Assembly: GCA_021838785.1 (NCBI GenBank)
Contig: JAKCCV010000017.1
Span: forward strand, 19,431 to 83,430
DNA from: Acidobacteriota bacterium
Lineage (GTDB): Bacteria > Acidobacteriota > Terriglobia > UBA7540
Reading direction: 5' to 3'
DNA length: 64,000 bases
The position numbers were made by a program, and so were the translations under genes. Of the stretch, positions 44,827 through 53,366 are shown piece by piece. The notes beneath the pieces are model-generated. The model was given only the letters and a program-made list of their open reading frames with translations, ran no database searches and was not told the DNA's origin. Each line of letters begins with the position of its first letter. Positions within the stretch are counted from its first letter, which is position 1.

Positions 44827-45681
44827 ATGAACCACACCAACCATCCGCCGGCGCCGGTGGTGCTGAGCATTGCCGGCTTTGATCCTTCGGGGGGCGCGGG
44901 TATCGCCGCCGACCTCAAAACCTTTGCCGCGCACAACTGTTACGGCGAGGCCGTCGTCACGGCGCTGACCGTGCAGAACACGCGCGGCGCGAGCAAAGTC
45001 CAGCCGGTGGATCATGCTGTGATGAAAGAGAGCCTGCGGGCACTGTTTGAAGACGCGAACATTAAGGCGATCAAAATCGGCATGCTGGCCAACCGCGCCA
45101 ACGTGGAAGCGGTGCGCGAGACCCTGGAAGCCAATCCTAGTCTGCCGGCCGTGCTCGACCCGGTGATGCGCTCGGCGACCGGCACGGAGCTGCTGGACTC
45201 GGAAGGCATCGAGGCGCTACGGAGTTCACTGCTGAGCCTGGTCACGGTGGTGACGCCGAATCTGGCGGAAGCCGCGGCGCTGACGGGATTGAAAGTCGAG
45301 AACGTGGAAGACATGAAAGCCGCGGCGGTCAAATTGATTGAACTCGGAGCCAAAGGCGTGGTGGTAACGGGCGGGCACCTGGAAAAGGCCACGGACGTTT
45401 ACCTGACGGCGACGGAGGGAGAAACGTTTGTCGCCGACCGCGTCAAGCCCGACAACACTCACGGCACAGGCTGCACGTTTTCTTCCGCCATCGCCGCCAA
45501 CCTGGCGCTGGGCCGCAATTTGCACGACGCCGTCATGCTGGCCAAGGCTTATGTCACCGAGGCCATCCGCAAAGCTTACGCCGTCGGGCCGGGACGTGTC
45601 CCGCTCAATCACCTTTACCGCATGCAGCAGTCCCAGCGCGCCATCGAACACGCCCCCGCCTTTCCTGAAGCCGTTTCCTGA
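44827..45681 (+). CDS. thiD: Hydroxymethylpyrimidine/phosphomethylpyrimidine kinase
   Basis: A 284-residue ribokinase-fold enzyme that phosphorylates HMP and HMP-P in thiamin synthesis or salvage. It has the N-terminal SIAGFDPSGGAGIAADLKT, the QNT-containing loop, AVLDPVMRSATG, and the anion-hole and catalytic motif DNTHGTGCTFSSA. Length is slightly longer than E. coli ThiD because of a C-terminal tail. No other thiamin gene is adjacent and there is no TPP riboswitch, so a salvage role is possible. Confidence 0.94.
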   Translation: MNHTNHPPAPVVLSIAGFDPSGGAGIAADLKTFAAHNCYGEAVVTALTVQNTRGASKVQPVDHAVMKESLRALFEDANIKAIKIGMLANRANVEAVRETLEANPSLPAVLDPVMRSATGTELLDSEGIEALRSSLLSLVTVVTPNLAEAAALTGLKVENVEDMKAAAVKLIELGAKGVVVTGGHLEKATDVYLTATEGETFVADRVKPDNTHGTGCTFSSAIAANLALGRNLHDAVMLAKAYVTEAIRKAYAVGPGRVPLNHLYRMQQSQRAIEHAPAFPEAVS

Positions 45682-45886
45682 CCCTGGAATTTTCCGTTTT
45701 CTGAAGGCCGAAACGGCCGCTTTCGGACGTGAATCGAGGCTTAGGCTTACAACATCGAGGCAAACGGCGGGTAACCCCACACAACGGTAATCACCACATA
45801 AGAACAAATATGTTATGCGTAACAGGTTGGTTCATAGTAGATCAACGGCCTAAGCGAACGAGAGCTTCGGCCTGAGCAGGTGACGG

Positions 45887-46729
45887 TCAGCGGTTTTTCC
45901 AGACCGGCTTGCGCTTTTCGATGAGCGCGCGCAGACCCTCCTGTGAATCCTCAAGCTCAAAGAGCTGATTGAGGTAAATGTCCTGCGAACGCTTGAGGGC
46001 CTCGTCAAACGGCCGCCAGGTTCCCTCGAAGACGACGCGCTTCAAAAGTTGCAACACGGGGCTGCTCTGCTCGGAGATCTTTTTGACCAGAGCCTCCACG
46101 GTTGCTTGGAGATTCTCGCGGGAGACGACGCGGTTGACTAACCCCATAGCGAGCGCTTGGGCCGGATTGATGGAGTCGCCGGTCAACAGGATTTCCATGG
46201 CGCGTTTGGGGCCGATCACACGTGGGTAAACCACGGCTCCCATGGGCGGGAAGACGCCCAGCTTGATTTCCGGCTGGCGGAACTGCGCTCGCTCGGTAGC
46301 GATGACGAGGTCGCAAAAGGCGGCCAGTTCGCTGCCCGCCCCGGAAGCAATGCCGTCCACGATAGCCATCACGGGCTTGGAAATCTCATTCATGGCGTGG
46401 AAGACGTTGTGGAACGCGTCCATCATCTGAAAGACGAGCTGGTTGGTGTAACCCTCCGCGCCGACGCCCAGGGAAAAGTAGCCGTCGCACTCGGGCGAAG
46501 CATCCAGCAGCATCAGTCGAATGTCATCGCGTGCATTCAAACTTTCGATGGCATGGGACATCTCGCGGAGCATTTCAATGTTCATAATGTTTTGCTTGGG
46601 GCGGTTCATGGTGAGATGAGCAACAATCCCCGAATCATCCCACCGAATGTACTTATATTCTTTCTTTTGCTCCGCTACATCCGACCCCGCTTCACCCGTC
46701 AATTCTTGAGGATCGTGGTCATCGGCCAT
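45887..46729 (-). CDS. Enoyl-CoA hydratase/isomerase family protein
   Basis: A 280-residue crotonase-fold protein. After a charged N-terminal extension of about 27 residues the fold begins with VAHLTMNRPKQNIM. Both catalytic glutamates of true hydratases can be placed: one in ASGAGSELAAFCD and one in FRQPEIKLGVFPPMG. The oxyanion-hole segment is FSLGVGAEGY. Start ATG 46729 has AGGAGGG just upstream. It stands alone, so the acyl-CoA substrate cannot be given; beta-oxidation or aromatic degradation (dienoyl-CoA hydratase type) are both possible. Confidence 0.88.
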   Translation of the reverse strand: MADDHDPQELTGEAGSDVAEQKKEYKYIRWDDSGIVAHLTMNRPKQNIMNIEMLREMSHAIESLNARDDIRLMLLDASPECDGYFSLGVGAEGYTNQLVFQMMDAFHNVFHAMNEISKPVMAIVDGIASGAGSELAAFCDLVIATERAQFRQPEIKLGVFPPMGAVVYPRVIGPKRAMEILLTGDSINPAQALAMGLVNRVVSRENLQATVEALVKKISEQSSPVLQLLKRVVFEGTWRPFDEALKRSQDIYLNQLFELEDSQEGLRALIEKRKPVWKNR

Positions 46730-46897
46730 ATTTCCCTCCTAGGATACGATGTGGGCCGCTGCGTCCGCGCGCTTTGCCCCGCCAGACAGGTTCTCAGTTT
46801 ACTACGATGCCGCGGCTGCGGGTAGTGGAACTCCGTCTGTTGGAGCGCACAAGGCTGCGCTCGAAAGTCTGAGCTGGGAGCGATTTCCCGGTAACGA

Positions 46898-46926
46898 ATG
46901 ACATTGCCCGGGACGTGCGCTATGAT
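46898..46926 (+). promoter_or_regulatory. Probable promoter of the UGA-containing thioredoxin-like gene
   Basis: ATGACA (46898-46903) and TATGAT (46921-46926) are 17 nt apart, each one base from consensus. The start codon is 20 nt downstream with GAGGAGG in between, so the transcript leader would be very short. Confidence 0.5.
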
Positions 46927-46946
46927 GACGAAAATGAGGAGGTTCC

Positions 46947-47414
46947 ATGAAGCGCGCACTCATGCTATGCGCCGTCTTGGCCGTGGCGGCGCCAGCCGTT
47001 CTGGGAGCTGAGCCAAGCCGACCAATTTACAATCCGAGAGCGGACGCTCGCGAACTCATCCGGTCTGCAGTTGCCAAAGCCGCGCGCGACGGGAAGAATG
47101 TGGTGCTGATTTTTGGCGCCAACTGGTGACCGGACTGTCATGCGCTGGACGCGCAGATGCGAAAGCCGGAGTTGGCCCGTCTGATTGCCCGCAACTTCGT
47201 GGTGGTCAACATTGACGTGGGCCGCTTTGACAAGAACGTTAAGCTGGCGGCCCGGTACGGCGTTCCCATTCGACGCGGCATCCCCGCGCTGGCCATTCTT
47301 AACCCCCGCGGCAGGCTGCTTTACGGGATGAGCCAAGGGCAATTTGCCAACGCCCACACGATGGACTACGCAGCCTTCCTCAAATTTTTCCGTGAATGGG
47401 AACCTCGAAGGTGA
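46947..47414 (+). CDS. Exported thioredoxin-like protein, probable selenoprotein (in-frame UGA = Sec61)
   Basis: Read through one in-frame TGA at 47127-47129, this gene encodes 155 residues. A Sec signal peptide (about 1-21) leads into a thioredoxin fold: a strand NVVLIFGANW, the active site W-[UGA]-P-D-C-H, an alpha helix, a strand FVVVNIDVGRFD, the cis-proline segment RRGIPALAILNP and a final helix. The UGA stands exactly at the first redox cysteine of WCxxC, while the second (C64) is kept. The frame is unbroken on both sides, codon use does not change, and a SECIS-like hairpin follows. GAGGAGG precedes ATG 46947. It would be a periplasmic thiol-redox protein. A nonsense mutation in an ordinary Cys version is the alternative. 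Without recoding, a 60-residue fragment results. Confidence 0.75.
47127..47169 (+). promoter_or_regulatory. Candidate bacterial SECIS element
   Basis: Directly after the UGA, TGCGC (47141-47145) pairs with GCGCA (47151-47155) around the loop TGGAC. Two more pairs (CA with TG) continue below a GA bulge, and CCGG at 47130-47133 can pair with CCGG at 47166-47169. The loop has a G at its second position, 18 nt after the UGA. Published rules for bacterial SECIS ask for a G among the first two loop bases and roughly 16-37 nt from the UGA. Confidence 0.55.
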
Positions 47415-47442
47415 GGGCATGGCGTAACACCTCCCAGTACGC

Positions 47443-47523
47443 CTCCCGTCGTAAGCTACTTCGGCCCGACGGGGGTGTGAGGAATGGTTCGACAACGCCT
47501 GATGCGCGACGAGGTTGTCCGAA
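47443..47523. other. Two hairpins between convergent genes, possible terminator region
   Basis: CCCGTCG (47445-47451) pairs with CGACGGG (47467-47473), extendable to 9 bp with one G-U pair. A second stem joins TTCGACAAC (47488-47496) and GTTGTCCGAA (47514-47523) with one bulge. Neither is followed by a T tract on either strand, so factor-independent termination is doubtful. Confidence 0.3.
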
Positions 47524-47545
47524 GCTCAGCCAATTTTCCGCCTTA

Positions 47546-48910
47546 TTACCAATCGCGGCAAGGCGCTTGGGGCGCGGGGCGAAAGCTCTCGTTATTATCC
47601 TGCCACCACTTGTTCCAACGGGCGATGGCTCGGGCGAGCTGGCTGGGCGAAGCCAACGGGGGCAAGGCAAAATCCTGGCCGGTGAGGCTCTGGAGAGCAA
47701 AATTGGCCACGGTGCGCACCTCTTCATTGGGGTCCTTGAGCATGGCCAGCAGCGCCGGAATGACATTCCTGCTGTTGAGATTCTTCAGGCCGAGAATGGC
47801 ATTGGCTCGGTCGGCCGCGATCGGCGAGCGGAGGCGCTGAAACAGGGCCTCGTTGGCCCGTGAGTCGTGGAAGAATCCGAGAGCCGGCAAAATGTTTTGT
47901 TGAAGCGACTCGGGTCCACTGTGAAGCAAGCTGAGCAGTGGGGAAACGAAACCGGCGTCGCCCTTTTCGGCGAGCAGGAGGATGGCATAGCCCCTCAAAG
48001 CCAACGTCTCGTTTTTCGGCCCCGAGGCTCCGATGTGGCCGAGCGCCATATTTAGGATAGTTTGCCACGCGGAAGGAGTGCCTAGCCTCGCCAGGCCGTC
48101 AAGCGCCTGCTCCGGCACCCAGGGATATCGGGCAAACTCGCTGCTTAAGAGCCTTCGAAGCTGTGCCTCTAGGAACGAATGAGGCACAGCAGTGACGGCG
48201 ACGACGGCCTCGGAGAACCTGGGGTTTCGGGGATTCTGAAGCTCATTAATGAGCGGCCGATACGCTGCTCTCAACTGCTCGGACGTCCCCGGCACGACTT
48301 TGAACGATAGATTCTCAACCGCTAAAGCGTAACCACTTGGAGGCCCTGAAAGGGTGCCGGGATGCGCCCTGATCGCGTAGAGAGGCAAGTGGCGCTCGGC
48401 GTGAACGTGATACAATCCCGGCGAAGCAATGGTTCCCCACTGATTCAGAACCCAAGGTTCAACGCTCGTTTGGCCGGGGGGAAGCGTGACCGAGCCATAG
48501 ACGGCGCGGCCTTTCGCCCCTCCACAAGGATGAGGGAGGGCCTCCGGCAGCCGATGCCCACGCGCATCCGTCAACACAAATCTTGGTTCAGACGCCAACA
48601 TCGGATTCAACGCCCGCGTAGGCGTCCGATAGGGGAAGGCGAACGCTTCAGTGCCCGTATTCCGAATGATGAAGTCGCAAAGAACGGGTTCGCCGACCAA
48701 ATAAACGCGCTTCTCAAGGTGAAAGTCGGTGGCATAACTCGGCGCGCCGAAGCTTGGGCGAAGGCACGCGAGCAGCGCCATGAGTGCCATCGCGCTGCGC
48801 GACGTGAACGGATGACGGAGCATCAATAGGTTCATCCAGAACATCATACGGGAAGGTTCGCGGTGCCGTCCTGACAAAATTTCCGGCCGAGGGTGGCGCA
48901 TTTCTCGCAC
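47546..48910 (-). CDS. Exported HEAT-like repeat protein
   Basis: A 454-residue protein with an N-terminal hydrophobic segment and, after AYA-like processing near residue 60, a beta-rich domain (about 62-215; FHLEKRVYLVGEPVLCDFIIRNTG) like an intracellular proteinase inhibitor/BsuPI-type fold. The C-terminal half carries HEAT-like repeats, for example RANAILGLKNLNSRNVIPALLAMLKDPNEEVRTVANFAL. Start GTG 48910 has GGAGG 5 nt upstream; it gives a long n-region before the signal, so internal ATGs at 48847 or 48835 may be used instead. Function unknown; protein binding is expected from the repeats. Confidence 0.72.
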   Translation of the reverse strand: MREMRHPRPEILSGRHREPSRMMFWMNLLMLRHPFTSRSAMALMALLACLRPSFGAPSYATDFHLEKRVYLVGEPVLCDFIIRNTGTEAFAFPYRTPTRALNPMLASEPRFVLTDARGHRLPEALPHPCGGAKGRAVYGSVTLPPGQTSVEPWVLNQWGTIASPGLYHVHAERHLPLYAIRAHPGTLSGPPSGYALAVENLSFKVVPGTSEQLRAAYRPLINELQNPRNPRFSEAVVAVTAVPHSFLEAQLRRLLSSEFARYPWVPEQALDGLARLGTPSAWQTILNMALGHIGASGPKNETLALRGYAILLLAEKGDAGFVSPLLSLLHSGPESLQQNILPALGFFHDSRANEALFQRLRSPIAADRANAILGLKNLNSRNVIPALLAMLKDPNEEVRTVANFALQSLTGQDFALPPLASPSQLARAIARWNKWWQDNNESFRPAPQAPCRDW

Positions 48911-49017
48911 GGAACCCTCCGCTGAGAGGGAACTTTCCTATCTCGGCATCTGCGGCCCCACTGACGGTTGATGCACTCTGGTCAGCAGAGTTAGCATCAG
49001 AATGAAGAGGGTGAACG

Positions 49018-49866
49018 ATGGCGACGAGGATGATGCGAACCGGACTCTGGGCCATCTTGTTGGGTCTCATCGTGTGCGTCCCAATGTCGGCGGCGGGTAT
49101 TAAGCTGTACCTGAAAGATGGCACCTACCAACTGGTCAAGACGTTCAAGGTGGAAGGCAATCGGGTTCGCTATTACAGCCTGGAGCGCGGGGATTGGGAG
49201 GAAGTCCCCAAGTCGCTGGTTGACTTTTCAGCGACCCGGCGCGGTGAGGAGCAGGAGAAGGCTACCGAACGGAAAATTCTGGAACAAGCTCGCCGCATCG
49301 AGCACCAGCGGTTTGACAGCATTCCCGCGACCGGCTACCAGATAAAACCTGGAATTGGGCTGCCCACCACCGAAGGTGTTTATCTATTTGACGGCAACGT
49401 GGTCTGGCCTCTGGTTCAATCCGCCGCCAAAGTTGAGCGGGACAGAAGGCGGCTGGCCTTATCGCTGGCCCTGCCGGCTCCTTTACTTAAAGACCGCACA
49501 TGGGTGGTGCTAGAGGGCGCTAAGGCCGCGGTCCGGGTGGCAGCTCGGCGACCCATTTTCTTTATCGAGGCCACGGATAACTGGGGGACAAAGGCCGTCC
49601 TGATTCCTCTGAAGATCCTTCACCACAATCGGCTGGTCGAAACCATTCAGACGGGCATCGGGGTGGGGAAATCGGGCGAACTCAGGCGGACGATTCCTCT
49701 CGAGCAAACCCGAGTCGCTCCGGGCATCTATCAGCTAAAGCCAATCGAGCCACTCCAGCCGGGCCAATATGCCATTGGCGAACTGATGCCAGGGGGAAAG
49801 CTTAACACTGACGTGTGGGATTTTGGCATCGCCGGCACGTCTCGATTGCCCTCCGCGAGCCGATGA
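49018..49866 (+). CDS. Exported protein of unknown function
   Basis: A 282-residue protein with a signal peptide (about 7-26, cut near SAA-GI). The N-terminal mature part reads KLYLKDGTYQLVKTFKVEGNR-like sequence with VRYYSLERGDWEEVPKSLVDF, a small beta module seen at the front of many hypothetical exported proteins. A helical charged linker follows, then a beta-rich C-terminal region ending in QPGQYAIGELMPGGKLNTDVWDFGI. I recognise no enzymatic motif. It is transcribed alone, 107 nt after the divergent HEAT-like gene and convergent with the diguanylate cyclase gene. Confidence 0.72.
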   Translation: MATRMMRTGLWAILLGLIVCVPMSAAGIKLYLKDGTYQLVKTFKVEGNRVRYYSLERGDWEEVPKSLVDFSATRRGEEQEKATERKILEQARRIEHQRFDSIPATGYQIKPGIGLPTTEGVYLFDGNVVWPLVQSAAKVERDRRRLALSLALPAPLLKDRTWVVLEGAKAAVRVAARRPIFFIEATDNWGTKAVLIPLKILHHNRLVETIQTGIGVGKSGELRRTIPLEQTRVAPGIYQLKPIEPLQPGQYAIGELMPGGKLNTDVWDFGIAGTSRLPSASR

Positions 49867-49897
49867 GAACGCATGTCATCAGTCGGCGAAGGCAGGG

Positions 49898-50761
49898 TCA
49901 TTTCAATTTAGGCTCGGCCGCCGCGCTGCTTTGGTTGGCATGAAGGGCTTGCTTGGCTTGATACATGCGGCTGTCGGCCTCCGCCAAATCCTTTTCTGCG
50001 GCTTGCCCGGGAACGTGATGATAGAGGCCGAGACTGACGGAGATCGGAAACTCACCCACGCGGTTTTCGCGGTCCCATTCCGCGACTTTTTGGTGGATAC
50101 GTTGCAGGACAATGTTAGCTCCCGTTTCTTCGGTCTCCGGTAAAATAATGACAAACTCATCACCGCCGTAGCGGACGATATAATCGGAACCCCGGACGCA
50201 GTATTTCAGAATGGTGGCAACTTGCGCCAGGACGTAGTCCCCCATCAAGTGGCCGTAGCGATCGTTGATTCGCTTGAAATAATTCACGTCGCACATGATG
50301 AGCGCCAGCGGCCGCTGGTTGCGCTCGGCTCGCGCGATTTCACCTTGCAGAAGTTCATAGAGGAAATTTCGATTAAACACATTGGTTAAAGAATCCACCA
50401 GCCCTGCCGACCGCTCCGTATGGTGGGCGAGCGTTTGCTCCAGATGGGCCAGGCGCAGGCCTCGGTTTTCGGTCTCTCGTCGCATAAAGTAAAGTGCGAT
50501 GATGACCAGCACCATCATCAGCACGAAGAGCAACTGGGGCGGCACCATGATTTCAATCTCATTGGATTGCCAGAAGCTCTTCGGCGTGAGGAGCGAGGCC
50601 GCTCCCAGCACCAACACGATGGCAGCAAAGATCGTGATGATCCAAAGGTCCCGGTTCCGAGCGCCCACTTGCGAAAGCTCGATTTGTAAGCGGGCGTCGG
50701 GCCCAAGCTTTTCAAAGAGCTCCGTGTGCTGGTCAGGTTTGTTCTTCGCGCTGGACGGCAT
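49898..50761 (-). CDS. Membrane-bound diguanylate cyclase
   Basis: A 287-residue GGDEF protein that makes cyclic di-GMP. Two hydrophobic segments (about 40-60 and 72-92) place it in the inner membrane. The GGDEF domain fills residues 110-285, with an intact active site RYGGDEF near residue 198 and the inhibitory I-site RGSD five residues before it, so product feedback is expected. No sensory domain beyond the membrane part is present. It faces away from the chemosensory operon but lies only 2 kb from it, so it may be a target of that signalling system; this is inference. Confidence 0.92.
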   Translation of the reverse strand: MPSSAKNKPDQHTELFEKLGPDARLQIELSQVGARNRDLWIITIFAAIVLVLGAASLLTPKSFWQSNEIEIMVPPQLLFVLMMVLVIIALYFMRRETENRGLRLAHLEQTLAHHTERSAGLVDSLTNVFNRNFLYELLQGEIARAERNQRPLALIMCDVNYFKRINDRYGHLMGDYVLAQVATILKYCVRGSDYIVRYGGDEFVIILPETEETGANIVLQRIHQKVAEWDRENRVGEFPISVSLGLYHHVPGQAAEKDLAEADSRMYQAKQALHANQSSAAAEPKLK

Positions 50762-50869
50762 GGAAAGTTTGACTCACATTCAACAGGTCTGAGCTCTGCG
50801 CTTCCCCACAACAGGGGTGATTATACGCCGCTTTCCTCTGTCCAGGAAATTCAGAAAAGCTTGACCAAC

Positions 50870-52429
50870 TCAGGGGGTAATCTTCTCACTGAGGCATTTG
50901 GCTTGCGTGAATAGAAGGAGATAATCCCGCCCCCCCGCCTTCGAATCTGTTCCTGACATGTTGAATCCGCCGAAGGGGTGCCCGCCGACCAAAGCGCCTG
51001 TACACTTCCGGTTAAAATAAAGATTGCCCACGTGGAATTGCTCTGCGGCTTTTTCTATCTTCGCCCGATTTCGAGTATAGACGGCGCCCGTCAGCCCGTA
51101 CTCGGTGTCATTCGCAATGTCGAGCGCTTGATCGAAGTTCTGCGCCTTCAGGACCGCCAGCACAGGACCGAAGATTTCCTCTTGCGCAATCCGGGCTCGA
51201 GGTAAAACGTCGGCGATGACCGTGGGGGCGATGAAGAATCCCGGTCTGGGCAAGCGGTTTCCTCCCGTCACGAGCGGACCCTCGCGCCGGCCGATCTCGA
51301 CATACTCCATGATGGATTGGGCTGCCCGCTCATTAATCACCGGGCCCATCTCTGTTGCGGGATCGCTAGGGTCACCCACTCGAAGCGTTTCCACGCGCTT
51401 CGTTAACCGGCGGAGAAACTCGTCATGAACATTTTCCACGACAATGGCGCGGGAACATGCAGAGCATTTCTGCCCCTGAAATCCAAAGGCCGAGATGGTG
51501 ACGCCTTCGACCGCAGCCTCGATGTCAGCCTCATCATCCACGATGATGGCATCCTTGCCGCCCATCTCCGCAATGACCCGCTTGATCCAAATCTGCCCGG
51601 GCACCGGCCGAGCCGCCAATTCATTGACCCACAATCCCACCGCTTTGGACCCGGTGAACGCCACAAACCGTGTCCGAGGATGGGCCACCAAGTGGTCCCC
51701 AACTTTCGATCCCGGTCCGGGCAGGAAGTTCACAACACCCGCCGGCAACCCAGCTTGGCGGAGAGCCTGAAAGAACTGGTAGCCTACCGTCGGCGAATCG
51801 CTCGAAGGCTTGAGGACAACAGTATTGCCGGCAACAATGGCCGCGGTGGTCATTCCAGCGAGGATAGCCAGGGGAAAGTTCCACGGAGGAATCACGATGC
51901 CCACGCCGAGCGGGATGTACTTCAGCACATTGCTTTCCCCTGGAACCGGGGTGAGCGGTTGCGGCCCGTCAAGCCGCAACATCTCACGGGCGTAGAATTC
52001 ACAAAAATCAATGGCCTCCGCCACGTCGGCGTCGGCTTCGGGCCAAGGTTTTCCGACTTCAAAAACCTCCCATGCCTCGAACTCGTACTTTCGCTCTCGC
52101 AGAATCTGGGCCGTCCTCAATAGCAAAGCCGCGCGGTCTTTGGCGGGCGTTCGGCTCCAACTTTTGAAAGTCTCCTCGGCTTGGCGAATTGCCTCAGCCG
52201 CCAGTTCGGGGGTGGTTCGGGGAAATCTTCCCACCACTTCTTCGGGCTGGGCGGGATTACAAGAGTCAAATTTTTCCGCGGTCTGAATCTGCTCTCCGCC
52301 GATCACTGCCGGATATTCGCGTCCGAGTTCATCGCGCACCCGCTCGATGGCATTTTGCATCTGCGAATGTTGGTGCTGATTACCGCTGAAGTTGCTCAAG
52401 GGCTCATTGTGGAATTCGGGGAGTTGCAT
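50870..52429 (-). CDS. L-glutamate gamma-semialdehyde (P5C) dehydrogenase
   Basis: A 519-residue aldehyde dehydrogenase of the RocA/PutA-C type that oxidises glutamate semialdehyde to glutamate. Motifs are PPWNFPLAILAGMTTAAIVAGN, FTGSKAVGLWVNE, the general-base Glu in VIAEMGGKDAIIV, and the catalytic Cys in FGFQGQKCSACS, which is typical of this subfamily. Start is ATG 52429 with GGAGG 7 nt upstream; a longer frame to 52453 is less likely. No proline dehydrogenase gene is next to it. Confidence 0.9.
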   Translation of the reverse strand: MQLPEFHNEPLSNFSGNQHQHSQMQNAIERVRDELGREYPAVIGGEQIQTAEKFDSCNPAQPEEVVGRFPRTTPELAAEAIRQAEETFKSWSRTPAKDRAALLLRTAQILRERKYEFEAWEVFEVGKPWPEADADVAEAIDFCEFYAREMLRLDGPQPLTPVPGESNVLKYIPLGVGIVIPPWNFPLAILAGMTTAAIVAGNTVVLKPSSDSPTVGYQFFQALRQAGLPAGVVNFLPGPGSKVGDHLVAHPRTRFVAFTGSKAVGLWVNELAARPVPGQIWIKRVIAEMGGKDAIIVDDEADIEAAVEGVTISAFGFQGQKCSACSRAIVVENVHDEFLRRLTKRVETLRVGDPSDPATEMGPVINERAAQSIMEYVEIGRREGPLVTGGNRLPRPGFFIAPTVIADVLPRARIAQEEIFGPVLAVLKAQNFDQALDIANDTEYGLTGAVYTRNRAKIEKAAEQFHVGNLYFNRKCTGALVGGHPFGGFNMSGTDSKAGGRDYLLLFTQAKCLSEKITP

Positions 52430-52526
52430 CAGAGGGCCTCCGTCGGCTGCCATGAGACCATTATAACGAATTGGGTTTCCTATCCGTCGTCCCGTTAGCC
52501 TGGCCCCAGGAACTGTACCTTAACCT

Positions 52527-52553
52527 TCAAGTCTTTTAGCGAAAAGCCGATAT
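52527..52553 (+). promoter_or_regulatory. Sigma-28 (FliA)-like promoter of the chemosensory operon
   Basis: TCAAGTCT (52527-52534), an 11-nt spacer and GCCGATAT (52546-52553) match 13 of 16 positions of the FliA consensus TAAAGTTT-N11-GCCGATAA. It lies about 80 nt before the first cheW gene, a place where sigma-28 control would make sense. No flagellar gene is in the window. Confidence 0.55.
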
Positions 52554-52635
52554 CGGAATAGAAAGGAAGGCCAGCGCCTGGGAAAGCCCGGGGTCATGCC
52601 CGCGCTCGCACGAGGTCGTCACAGGGAGCGAATGC

Positions 52636-53199
52636 ATGGCAGAACGATTTTCCGAACACGCGGCTGTCGGCGCGAAAACCGCTGTCATGAGGCGCCGCAA
52701 TAATGGAATGTCGGGAAGCTCACCGTGGGATCCAGCGGAGCAGGCGTTGGTCCAGTTGCTGGTCTTTACGATTCAAGGCCAAAGCTGCGCCGTGGCTCTC
52801 TCGAGAGTGATCAGGGTCTTGCGCGCGGTGGAAATCACTCCCCTGCCAAAGGCTCCGGAATCCGTTCTGGGGTTGATTAACGTCCGTGGCGAAGTGACCC
52901 CCGTGCTCAGCCTGAGAAAACAATTTCGCTTCCCCGAGCGGCCGCTGGAACTGGATGATCGCCTGATTCTTGCGCAGATGCGTCGGAGGGCGGTAGCGCT
53001 TCTTGCCGATGCCATTGTGGGCGTCGTCGCGCGTCCTGAAGCGGAAATCCTTCCGCCAGATTCCATCGTGCCGGGCCTGCCGCACCTGCGAGGCGTATTG
53101 AAACTTTCGGATGAGATTGTTTTCATCCACGATCTTGACAAGTTCCTTTCTCTTGAAGAAGAGGCTCAGTTAGATGATGTCTTACATGCCCAACTCTGA
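52636..53199 (+). CDS. cheW: CheW-like coupling protein
   Basis: A 187-residue CheW-domain protein that joins receptors to the CheA kinase. The domain starts near residue 33 (QLLVFTIQGQSCAVALSRVIRVLR) and includes LPKAPESVLGLINVRGEVTPVLSLRKQF, the most typical CheW segment. An N-terminal tail of about 30 residues is extra. It is the first gene of the chemosensory operon. A 167-nt gap to the next gene holds no frame that I can support. Confidence 0.9.
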   Translation: MAERFSEHAAVGAKTAVMRRRNNGMSGSSPWDPAEQALVQLLVFTIQGQSCAVALSRVIRVLRAVEITPLPKAPESVLGLINVRGEVTPVLSLRKQFRFPERPLELDDRLILAQMRRRAVALLADAIVGVVARPEAEILPPDSIVPGLPHLRGVLKLSDEIVFIHDLDKFLSLEEEAQLDDVLHAQL

Positions 53200-53366
53200 G
53201 GGGTTGCCGAAGACCGCCGCGTCATCCTCGAGCGCATGGAGCGCCCGGGAAGTGAGCTTGGACTTTCCGAACGGTCAACCGGGTCAGCGAAACTGCGCTG
53301 ATTCTTCGAGGGCTGTCCGCAGAGGCTGGGCATCGGTGGATCCCGACTTGATTTAAGGAGTCACGT

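Noticed and set aside
46947..47129. The thioredoxin-like gene as a simple 60-residue peptide or pseudogene
   Set aside because: The frame, codon use and fold continue undisturbed after the TGA, the TGA is at the one position where Sec is expected, and a SECIS-like hairpin follows. Mutation stays as the alternative but is not preferred.
53174..53356. A 60-codon frame between the two cheW genes
   Set aside because: It has low-complexity Ser/Arg content, no ribosome site, overlaps the end of cheW and resembles no family.
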